Shown here one piece after another: positions 1 to 5,276 of a stretch of DNA of 5,276 nt. The notes under the pieces are model-generated. The model did not search any database and had not been told where the DNA came from. It was given only the letters and a program-made list of their open reading frames with translations. This DNA is from an uncultured Gammaproteobacteria bacterium (GTDB taxonomy: Bacteria > Pseudomonadota > Gammaproteobacteria > Chromatiales > Chromatiaceae). Each line of letters begins with the position of its first letter. Position 1 is the stretch's first letter. A program made the translations under genes and the position numbers. Where the stretch lies: assembly GCA_937926265.1 (NCBI GenBank), contig CALAZS010000256.1:1-5276 (forward strand), read 5' to 3'.

Positions 1-21
1 GTACTAATATCAAGCACAGGA

Positions 22-78
22 TTAATGCTTATGGCTATAATCCTCAATGCCTAAATGTTCCATTACTGCTATAAAAGC
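22..78 (-). pseudogene. Remnant C-terminal tail of a second M20 (AbgB-like) gene
   Basis: Just after the stop of the M20 gene, the minus strand reads AFIAVMEHLGIEDYSHKH followed by TAA (stop at 22-24), preceded by an in-frame TAA at about 76-81. The intact neighbour ends GAMEHFGMPEHHHDH then stop. In both, exactly 13 codons run from the Met of MEH(L/F)G to the stop, and the 12-base string AAATGTTCCATT (plus strand, 54-65 and 142-153) is shared at a constant offset of 89. This looks like the end of a tandem paralog whose body has been deleted. The stretch is short, so chance similarity cannot be excluded, but the shared phase and stop distance argue for homology. It is not expected to be translated. 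Confidence 0.5.
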
Positions 79-104
79 TTATATTTTAAAAATATAAATC
101 AAGC
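71..104 (-). terminator. Possible AT-rich terminator hairpin after the M20 gene
   Basis: Between the M20 stop and the remnant tail there is a 9-bp inverted repeat made only of A/T (arms 79-87 and 89-97, one central base). An outer GCTT/AAGC pair (77-80 and 101-104) partly overlaps it. On the minus strand it is followed by CTTTTATAG. It could fold as a weak intrinsic terminator, but the lack of G/C in the stem and the general AT-richness make this tentative. Confidence 0.25.
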
Positions 105-110
105 CTATCT

Positions 111-1559
111 CTAGTGGTCGTGATGGTGCTCTGGCATTCCAAAATGTTCCATTGCGCCATGAATAGAACATTCGAAAAGTTTTTGATCTTTCGTATCTAG
201 CTTACCTTGTATATTAGTATCTGAATCATTCAAAGTCTTATAAGTTCGTCCATCTAACTGCTTAACAAATTCGTCTTTAGTTTTTTGAAGAAAATCAGGA
301 TCAGTTAGTAAGTCTAAACCTGTAGCTGCCATTGTTTTAGCTGCAGCAACCGTAGCTTTGTGTCCAATACTCATTCCATTACAAGCTGTTGCTCCCCATG
401 TATGGGCTGGAACATTAAGCGGCCAAGAACTGTAAATAACTCCCATAGTAGGTTTTTGCCAGCTTACATCTCCTACGTCTGATGATGCGCCAATGCTAAC
501 CCCGTAAGGAACTGGTGATACATCTGCCGCCATACCATCTTGTGCTACACCCATCTCTGTCTGTGTCCCTTTGGCATGTGCCTGCTCTTCTTCGGTAAAA
601 TCAAGAGGGAAATACTTGTGAAGGTGATCGGTAACACGTTCTGCCAATACATCATTAGGAAGACAATCGTAAATACCACCCAGATTGGTAAATACTGACT
701 CGGTTTGAGTTGCCAATGCTGCCCCTTTTGCTATATCTTTTATCCACTCTTTATGTTTACGAACATTCTCGGCATTAGGTCCCCGGTAACGAATAAGCAC
801 TTTAGTATAATCAGGAATAGTATTTACCGCTGCTCCACCTGAAAGTATTTGATAATGCATCCTTGCCTCAGGTATCATTTGCTCGCGCATTGCATTAACA
901 CCTGTCAGGAAAACTTCTAAGGCATGTAATGCACTTCTACCATCCCAAGGTTGTAAACCGGCATGTGCAGCGGTGCCTTTAAACTCAATCCACATATCCA
1001 TAGCAGCATTAGAGTGGAAATTCCATACTGAATTCTTAGGTGTTGGATGGTTGTGTAAAATGACATCCATATCTTTAAATGCACCGGCAGCGGCCATATA
1101 ATTCTTTCCATTAAGCAATTCTTCCGCTGGTGTTCCAACCACTTTTATGGTACCCTTAATATTTTCTTTTTCCATGTGATTTTTAAGCGCAATAGCAGCT
1201 CCTACTGAGGTTGAGCATATAAGGTTATGGCCACAACCATGACCTGATGTATTACCACTTTTGGCAGGTGTTTTTTTAGGCTGTGTATCATTACCCAAAC
1301 CAGGTAAAGCGTCATACTCTGCCATTAAACCCAGTACAGGACTACCGCTTCCCCAGGTGGCTATCCATGATGTGTCGATAGTCCCGATGCCGCGGTCGGT
1401 GATTTTAAAACCCTCAGATTCCAAAGCCTCACTGGCATAAGCGGAGCTCTTTACCTCGTGATAACCTTGCTCTGCAAACTCCCAGATATTACTTGCTACA
1501 TCCCATATCTTGGATTCTATAGCATCTACTTCTTTTGCAATTTTTGAATAATCCTTCAT
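111..1559 (-). CDS. M20-family metallohydrolase, AbgB-like (p-aminobenzoyl-glutamate hydrolase subunit B homolog)
   Basis: Likely cytosolic metal-dependent amide hydrolase of peptidase family M20; no signal peptide or membrane segment is seen. The 482-aa length matches E. coli AbgB (about 481 aa). Motifs in order: AEYDALPGLG (80-89), GHGCGHN (106-112, probable metal ligands C109 and H111), GTPAEE (142-147, probable catalytic and metal-binding E146/E147), HNHP (169-172, H171), GTAAHAG (195-201, lid/dimerisation domain), SGGAAVNTIPD (240-250), SSDVGDVSW (359-367), PAHTW (H386) and GHK with AAKTMAATGLDLL (399-417), the last two segments being strongly AbgB-like. In E. coli AbgB works with AbgA to cleave the folate breakdown product p-aminobenzoyl-glutamate; no AbgA is in this window, so the substrate here is open (other N-acyl or dipeptide amides are possible). 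The protein ends in a His-rich tail, EHHHDH (477-482). The ATG start follows an A/T-rich leader without a Shine-Dalgarno; the next gene upstream ends 64 nt away. Family call is firm, substrate is not. Confidence 0.93.
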   Translation of the reverse strand: MKDYSKIAKEVDAIESKIWDVASNIWEFAEQGYHEVKSSAYASEALESEGFKITDRGIGTIDTSWIATWGSGSPVLGLMAEYDALPGLGNDTQPKKTPAKSGNTSGHGCGHNLICSTSVGAAIALKNHMEKENIKGTIKVVGTPAEELLNGKNYMAAAGAFKDMDVILHNHPTPKNSVWNFHSNAAMDMWIEFKGTAAHAGLQPWDGRSALHALEVFLTGVNAMREQMIPEARMHYQILSGGAAVNTIPDYTKVLIRYRGPNAENVRKHKEWIKDIAKGAALATQTESVFTNLGGIYDCLPNDVLAERVTDHLHKYFPLDFTEEEQAHAKGTQTEMGVAQDGMAADVSPVPYGVSIGASSDVGDVSWQKPTMGVIYSSWPLNVPAHTWGATACNGMSIGHKATVAAAKTMAATGLDLLTDPDFLQKTKDEFVKQLDGRTYKTLNDSDTNIQGKLDTKDQKLFECSIHGAMEHFGMPEHHHDH

Positions 1560-1623
1560 TTTAATTTTGTTTTAGTTAAAAAAATATTATTGGATGAAAG
1601 TATTTTCTTGTATATTTTTCGTG

Positions 1624-1809
1624 TTACCCGGTATCATCAGGAAGATCATTTTCTGATTCCAATTGATTAAGCAGTTTTTCTAAAATCTTGCTGCGCAGTT
1701 TGGATGCCTTCAAATTTTTTTTGACCTCTTCCTGCCTTTTAAGCGTTTGCTTTTTGTCTGCATCTTTATGCGCAGGCTGATCTCCGTTTGTTGTTTTAGT
1801 TGAATCCAT
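1624..1809 (-). CDS. Small charged hypothetical protein (61 aa), downstream piece of the broken gene
   Basis: If the frame break is real, the most believable independent product of the downstream frame starts at the ATG at 1807-1809 and gives 61 residues, MDSTKTTNGDQ to SENDLPDDTG. It is soluble, lysine- and glutamate-rich and probably largely helical, without signal peptide or membrane segment. A longer version is possible only from a TTG at 1867-1869 (81 aa), whose extra residues simply read through part of the upstream frame region. No Shine-Dalgarno precedes either start. I do not recognise a family. It may not be an independent gene at all, but the C-terminal part of the 103-aa protein. 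Confidence 0.4.
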   Translation of the reverse strand: MDSTKTTNGDQPAHKDADKKQTLKRQEEVKKNLKASKLRSKILEKLLNQLESENDLPDDTG

Positions 1810-1936
1810 ATGGCCAAGTACAAATATCAGATGTTCAAAAAAATATATCAGGGCTGTTCTGCTCGACAAGATTCATACCGCAGTCATACAATACCCCTAC
1901 ATTGCCAATTAAATAAGTAAGTTGTTCATTACCCAT
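1624..1936 (-). pseudogene. Small gene broken by a frame change at a T7 run (103 aa if restored), function unknown
   Basis: An ATG at 1936, 30 nt after the stop of the GTPase gene, opens a frame of 33 residues (MGNEQLTYLIGNVGVLYDCG, then on to PDIFF) that stops at TGA (1835-1837). The stop falls exactly at a run of seven T (plus-strand A7, 1837-1843). With six T the frame would continue into the downstream open frame as PDIFFEHLIFVLGHMDS and on to TAA at 1624-1626, giving 103 residues. The restored protein has a hydrophobic, probably helical first half and a very charged Lys/Glu-rich second half (KRQEEVKKNLKASKLRSKIL region) that could form a coiled coil, ending in an acidic tail. No family is recognised. 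The break may be a sequencing error in the homopolymer, real decay, a slippage switch or programmed +1 frameshifting (TTT TTT TGA A). Position suggests co-transcription with the GTPase gene. Confidence 0.55.
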
Positions 1937-1966
1937 TACAATTTTAAAATCTATTAGTTTTCAATT

Positions 1967-3007
1967 TTAATGTCCCTTTCTTAGTTCGGGGGCATACTTT
2001 CGTACCATCCTTAAAATGGGTGAATTCGTGTCATCACCCGTGCCAATGCAAGCATCAAATTCCTTTTGCAATTTTTCAGGATCAAAACTTCCTTTCTTCC
2101 CAATTAAAACAAGTTTGGTTTCAGGCTTTTCATCTCCCCATTTACCGGACTCAACTATTTCGTACCGTCTGCCGACCATTTGAAATACATAGCGGAAAAT
2201 CGGTAATTCCTCGATATACACTATTCCTTTGGCGCGATAAACCGTATCAGGAAGGTTTTCCAAAACGTCCTTTAGTTTGGGTAATGAGAGCATTTTATCA
2301 CTGGTCCAATTCCAGGTAGCGAATGAATGATTTAATTTGTCACCCAGCTGCATGAACCTTTTGTACTCAAATTCACGTTGATGTAAATCGAAGACAAGTT
2401 CAAGCGGAATCTTGCCGTAAGTAGTTTCCAGGATTCTTGAGTTGGGAGCAATTTCTGTTACAGCTTGTTTTATATGATCCAGCTGATCTTTTGCTACCAA
2501 ATCCACTTTATTGAGGACCAAAAAATCAGCGATTTCAATTTGTTTTACTGCCAATGCCGCCATATCGCCGGTTAATTTTGGAAATTGCTCAGCATCTACC
2601 AGGGTAATGATGCAGTTAATACTAAAGGCCCCATGAAAATCGGGAGTGACAAAAGTGTTGGCCACCTGAAATGGATCAGAAATACCGCTTGTTTCAATTA
2701 ATATGATCTCGGGTGGTTCAGGTCGGTTCAACAGCATCAGGCAAGTCGCCATTAAATCGTCCCGGATACTGCAGCATACACAGCCATTGGCAAGATTTAT
2801 GGTGTCGTCTTCCTCAACACCTACCACCAGTTCAGCATCGATATTAATAGCTCCGAAATCGTTGACCAGCACTGCGGCACGCACACCATGGTCAGCGGTC
2901 AGGACTTCATTTAAAAGGGTGGTTTTACCGGCACCCAAAAAACCGCCAATTATCACCACAGGTATAGGTGCTTCGGGCCTGTTGATTCTTATTGTATTTT
3001 CATTCAT
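1967..3007 (-). CDS. G3E-family (CobW/COG0523) GTPase, putative metallochaperone
   Basis: A 346-aa cytosolic P-loop GTPase. Walker A is GGFLGAGKTT (21-30); the family CxCC metal-binding motif is GCVCC (75-79, C76/C78/C79); Walker B-like IETSG is at 104-108; the base-recognition motif NKVD is at 166-169. A CobW C-terminal domain follows from about 225 to 340, with the hallmark RAKGIVYIEELP (258-269) and QMVGRRYEI (276-284). Members use GTP hydrolysis to deliver Zn, Co or Fe to target enzymes (CobW for cobalamin, nitrile hydratase activators, zinc-responsive YeiR/ZNG1). No long His-rich metal-binding tract is present. It lies among metal-dependent amidohydrolases, so one of these could be its client; this is inference. 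The ATG at 3007 fits the family N-terminus. It sits downstream of a strong terminator-like palindrome, so it probably has its own promoter in 3008-3080, though I see no clear consensus there. The metal and client are unknown. Confidence 0.93.
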   Translation of the reverse strand: MNENTIRINRPEAPIPVVIIGGFLGAGKTTLLNEVLTADHGVRAAVLVNDFGAINIDAELVVGVEEDDTINLANGCVCCSIRDDLMATCLMLLNRPEPPEIILIETSGISDPFQVANTFVTPDFHGAFSINCIITLVDAEQFPKLTGDMAALAVKQIEIADFLVLNKVDLVAKDQLDHIKQAVTEIAPNSRILETTYGKIPLELVFDLHQREFEYKRFMQLGDKLNHSFATWNWTSDKMLSLPKLKDVLENLPDTVYRAKGIVYIEELPIFRYVFQMVGRRYEIVESGKWGDEKPETKLVLIGKKGSFDPEKLQKEFDACIGTGDDTNSPILRMVRKYAPELRKGH

Positions 3008-3080
3008 GTTATTGAGAGTGACAAAATTTTATGCTTTACACATATAGTCATTGACTGCTCATGTGAATTGCTATTTGATT

Positions 3081-3114
3081 GAAAACCATTGTATCCATGG
3101 ATACAATGGTTTTC
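3081..3114 (-). terminator. 34-bp perfect palindrome, probable intrinsic terminator of the deacylase gene
   Basis: The 123-base spacer between the deacylase and GTPase genes holds a perfect 34-bp palindrome centred on CCATGG. It can fold into a stem of about 15 bp with a four-base loop, starting GAAAACCATTGTATCC and ending GGTTTTC. It begins 17 bases after the deacylase stop and carries an A-tract before and a TTTT tract on the far side, the usual layout of a Rho-independent terminator. Because it is a palindrome it would work on both strands. An operator role cannot be excluded from symmetry alone. Confidence 0.7.
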
Positions 3115-3130
3115 TTTGGTTAATACTTAC

Positions 3131-4630
3131 CTACGGTACTATACCATGTATTGCTTTTCCGGGGAAAACATCACCAATTTCTTTGGAGTCACGAATCACC
3201 GGAGTACCATTTACTAATACATGAGGGATGCCTGTAGATGGAAGTCCGCCATCCTGCATGGTGGCATTGTCCTGAACGGTCTTGGGGTCGAAGATCGTGA
3301 TGTCCGCATCTTTTCCCTCCTGGATCCGTCCTTTGTTGGCCATCTGGGGCACACCGTTGTCTTCCATGTATTTCGCAATCATGTAGGTCATCTTTGAGAC
3401 TGCCAGCGAGAGCGGAATGTTCAGTTTTTTCTCACGTACCCAGGCAAGAATCCGTGCGTGTGTACCGGCACCACGTGGATGGCCGTTGACTGTGTCATAT
3501 GGATGATCCCAGTCCGTGACAATCTCGCCTGTTTTGCGATCGGTCCAAACAAAGCCATCGCTACCGACAACAGAGGAAGGATGCTCAAGTCCCTTAACAA
3601 CATCTTCCATCTTGGCGTTGTAAAACATGATCGGTGTGAATGGAGCAGTATCCCTGAGATGCTCATAGCTTTCCTTCGTTAGCGGCTCCAGGTTCGAGAT
3701 CTGGATGATGTCCTTGTAGGTCCTATCCATGTTGCGTTGATAGTTTTCTGGATACAGATAGGGAGCTAAAATGTCGGACGCGCCGTAATCATATGGATAA
3801 ATCTCACCGATCACCTGAACCCCCTTTTCACGGGCAGCGTCAAAAAGCTCAAGTGCGGTCATTGTATCACGCAAGGCTTGTGCCGACATATGCTGAAGTA
3901 CTACACCTCCGCCATATACTTCCTGTGGCGCCATCATCTCGAAGAAGGCGAGCAGGCCACTTGTGGGCGGCATCTGACTTGAGAAGCGGGCATGCACGTA
4001 AGTCGATTGACCGTACTTGCCGGCCAGCTTCTGGCAGATCGCGGATTCCTGCTGAGAGCAGCCCTCCACCATATATCCGACGGCGTGTCCGACCCCAACA
4101 GATCCCTGTTTTAGCCCTTCCTCCATCATTTTTTCGAACTGATCCATCTGCTTGTCAACCAACGGCTGCTGGGACCACTTCATCGTTGTTTTGGCTTTTT
4201 CGGGAGACACCATGTCCAAGACGAAATTGCCGTGGAATGCTTCATTGAGATCCGGGTTCATAATAAACTCCCGGACCGCAACCGAGCTAACGGAGCCTCC
4301 ATAGTTGGACCGCGACTTGCCCTCCAGGGCGTCGTACCATTCCTTCACCGGATAGACGCCGAGCTCGAGTTCCATTGGCGTCGTTACGCCATCGCGTAGC
4401 GCCAGCTTCTGGCCGAACGGATAACCGGCATTGTGATTGTGCATGTCGATGAAACCGGGAGCCACCACGTGCCCCTTTGCATCAATAGTTTCTTTGCCTT
4501 GAATATTGTCTTTGGTAACTGCGGCAATTTTATCGCCTTTGATACCTACATTTCGGATTTCGTCCAATCCGGTTTCGGGATCGATTACACGACCTCCGGT
4601 AATTACTAAGTCATACATTTTTTCTGCCAT
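3131..4630 (-). CDS. Amidohydrolase, N-acyl-D-amino-acid deacylase type (Amidohydro_3 superfamily)
   Basis: A full-length 499-aa cytosolic TIM-barrel amidohydrolase. The N-terminal beta-sandwich strand (MYDLVITGGRVIDPETG, 5-21) leads into VAPGFIDMHNHN (56-67) with the HxH metal pair H64/H66. Further probable metal or active-site residues are H213 (YVHARFS, 211-217), H247 (LQHMSA, 246-251) and D358 (GSDGF, 356-360). The family motif HPRGAGTHARIL is at 384-395, and GKDADITIFDP (439-449) closes the sandwich. This architecture matches D-aminoacylases and N-acyl-D-Glu/Asp deacylases, which free D-amino acids from N-acyl derivatives. The Cys that bridges metals in classical D-aminoacylase (after GVTT) is not present: the stretch reads GVTTPMELELG (81-91) with Glu87/Glu89 instead, so the substrate may differ. 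The ATG at 4630 gives the expected N-terminus; no Shine-Dalgarno is seen, and M5 is an alternative. It lies 78 nt after a paralog on the same strand. Its interior is unusually G+C-rich compared with its ends and neighbours. Confidence 0.92.
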   Translation of the reverse strand: MAEKMYDLVITGGRVIDPETGLDEIRNVGIKGDKIAAVTKDNIQGKETIDAKGHVVAPGFIDMHNHNAGYPFGQKLALRDGVTTPMELELGVYPVKEWYDALEGKSRSNYGGSVSSVAVREFIMNPDLNEAFHGNFVLDMVSPEKAKTTMKWSQQPLVDKQMDQFEKMMEEGLKQGSVGVGHAVGYMVEGCSQQESAICQKLAGKYGQSTYVHARFSSQMPPTSGLLAFFEMMAPQEVYGGGVVLQHMSAQALRDTMTALELFDAAREKGVQVIGEIYPYDYGASDILAPYLYPENYQRNMDRTYKDIIQISNLEPLTKESYEHLRDTAPFTPIMFYNAKMEDVVKGLEHPSSVVGSDGFVWTDRKTGEIVTDWDHPYDTVNGHPRGAGTHARILAWVREKKLNIPLSLAVSKMTYMIAKYMEDNGVPQMANKGRIQEGKDADITIFDPKTVQDNATMQDGGLPSTGIPHVLVNGTPVIRDSKEIGDVFPGKAIHGIVP

Positions 4631-4689
4631 AATAGTTTATTTAAGATTTGATTTATAATTAAATCTGTTATTTCACTTACTGCTTAATT

Positions 4690-4711
4690 TAAGGTGTTCT
4701 TATACACCTTA
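4690..4711 (-). terminator. Small hairpin overlapping the stop codon of the upstream paralog
   Basis: TAAGGTGT (4690-4697) and ACACCTTA (4704-4711) form an 8-bp stem with a six-base loop. The stop codon TAA of the partial deacylase lies inside the first arm on the minus strand. No T-tract follows, so it is a poor terminator candidate. It might instead be a processing or attenuation element between the two paralogs, which would still allow co-transcription. The rest of the spacer (4631-4689) is AT-rich with no promoter motif I can defend. Confidence 0.3.
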
Positions 4712-5276
4712 TTCAATGATAGTATTCCTAATTGCCTGGCCGGGGTATACGCCTTTCTGAACCTTAGAATCCTTAACCATTATTGTTCCATTGACAAGTA
4801 CATATGGAATACCTGTAGTTGGTAAACCTCCGAACTCTGGGGTTGCATTATCCGTAATTGTTTTAGGATCAAAAATAGTAATGTCAGCATCCATCCCTAC
4901 CTGCATACGTCCTTTTTTAGTCATTTGTTCAATACCATTGTCTTGCAGAAATTTGGCAGGCATATACGTCATCTTTGCAATGGCCAAGTTAATTGGCATA
5001 AGATTTTCCTCACGTACCAGTCGTAAAATCCGTCCTCTAGTACCGGAACCCCTTGGGTGACCGTTTACAGAGTTATAAGGGGTGTCGAAAGCCTCTTTTA
5101 ACTTCCCGTCTTTTTTACCCATGAAAACGAAGGCATCGCTTCCTATGATACTGGTTGGGTGTGCAAGTGCCTTGAACAAATCTTCTTTAGTTGCATTCTC
5201 AAAAGTAATGGGGGCGTTAGGCGTTTCTTTGACTAACTTTGCGAAACTTTCCTCGGTCTGCGGCTTTAATGTAGTA
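4709..5276 (-). CDS. Amidohydrolase, N-acyl-D-amino-acid deacylase type, C-terminal part (truncated by window edge)
   Basis: The frame is open to the right edge, giving 188 codons of the C-terminal end, starting TTLKPQTEESFAKLV. It aligns without large gaps to residues from about 312 to 499 of the neighbouring deacylase. Shared blocks are HPTSIIGSDAF (with the catalytic/metal Asp of GSD), VNGHPRGSGTRGRIL, AKMTYMPAKFL, DADITIFDPKT, GGLPTTGIP and VLVNGT; over half the aligned residues look identical by eye. The HxH motif and first metal ligands lie outside the window. An apparent start at a TTG (5177-5179) is only an internal Leu codon, because homology continues upstream of it. Composition is AT-rich (37 % G+C in a counted 60-base block), unlike the paralog. 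It is presumably intact beyond the edge and about 500 aa long, but that cannot be seen. Confidence 0.9.
   Translation of the reverse strand, partial: TTLKPQTEESFAKLVKETPNAPITFENATKEDLFKALAHPTSIIGSDAFVFMGKKDGKLKEAFDTPYNSVNGHPRGSGTRGRILRLVREENLMPINLAIAKMTYMPAKFLQDNGIEQMTKKGRMQVGMDADITIFDPKTITDNATPEFGGLPTTGIPYVLVNGTIMVKDSKVQKGVYPGQAIRNTIIE

Noticed and set aside
1867..1869. TTG start giving an 81-aa small protein
   Set aside because: The extra residues overlap an ATG-started frame in another phase (1936-1835) and the two join naturally across the T7 run, so the TTG is more likely an artefact of the frame break.
1941..1950. ATTTTAAAAT palindrome in the spacer after the GTPase gene
   Set aside because: Ten bases of pure A/T in an AT-rich spacer; no functional sign.
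3008..3080. Bacteroidetes-type promoter (TTTG ... TAnnTTTG) before the GTPase gene
   Set aside because: AAATTTTG on the minus strand is a near match to the -7 element, but no TTTG lies at the right distance upstream. The match is too weak to annotate.
2020..4248. Plus-strand open frames of 70-150 codons within 2020-4248 and 4791-5060
   Set aside because: They lie opposite well-supported enzymes, have no recognisable motifs and low-complexity or odd composition (Ser/Arg/Pro-rich). They are antisense shadows of the real genes.
4650..4665. Short inverted repeat GATTTA-TAAT-TAAATC before the full-length deacylase
   Set aside because: Six A/T-rich pairs in an AT-rich spacer are expected by chance; no supporting promoter or operator context.
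5177..5179. TTG as a start codon for the right-edge deacylase
   Set aside because: The frame stays open to the window edge and residues upstream of this codon align with the neighbouring paralog, so it is an internal Leu and the gene is truncated by the window.

Overview
The window is a same-strand (minus) accessory-looking gene block built around metal-dependent amidohydrolases. All supported genes read right to left. The organism is most likely a member of Bacteroidetes (Flavobacteriia or Cytophagia-like). The evidence is modest: AT-rich gene bodies (37-42 % G+C in the blocks I counted by hand), AT-rich spacers, no recognisable Shine-Dalgarno sequence before any of the starts, and A-rich leaders. 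No rRNA, tRNA, CRISPR array or insertion sequence is visible.

Layout in transcription order, from the right edge: (1) 5276-4709, the C-terminal 188 codons of an Amidohydro_3 / N-acyl-D-amino-acid deacylase-type enzyme, cut by the window edge. (2) 4630-3131, a full-length 499-aa tandem paralog of it, closed by a 34-bp perfect palindrome (3081-3114) that looks like an intrinsic terminator. (3) 3007-1967, a 346-aa G3E (CobW/COG0523) P-loop GTPase, a family of metal-insertion chaperones. (4) 1936-1624, a small unrecognised reading frame broken by a single-base frame change at a run of seven T; restored it would be 103 aa. (5) 1559-111, a 482-aa M20-family hydrolase resembling the p-aminobenzoyl-glutamate hydrolase subunit AbgB. 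(6) 78-22, a short stretch that reads as the last codons of a second M20 enzyme, apparently the tail of a lost tandem copy.

A reasonable working picture is a locus for hydrolysing N-acylated amino acids or related amides, with two kinds of metal amidohydrolase and a metallochaperone-type GTPase between them. The joint role is inference; no substrate can be read from the sequence. There is no transporter, regulator or AbgA partner in view.

Three points deserve most attention: the remnant M20 tail at the left edge, the frame break at the T7 run in the small gene, and the composition of the complete deacylase gene. Its interior is clearly richer in G+C (about 47-62 % in 60-base blocks) than its own two ends (37-45 %) and than its paralog next door.
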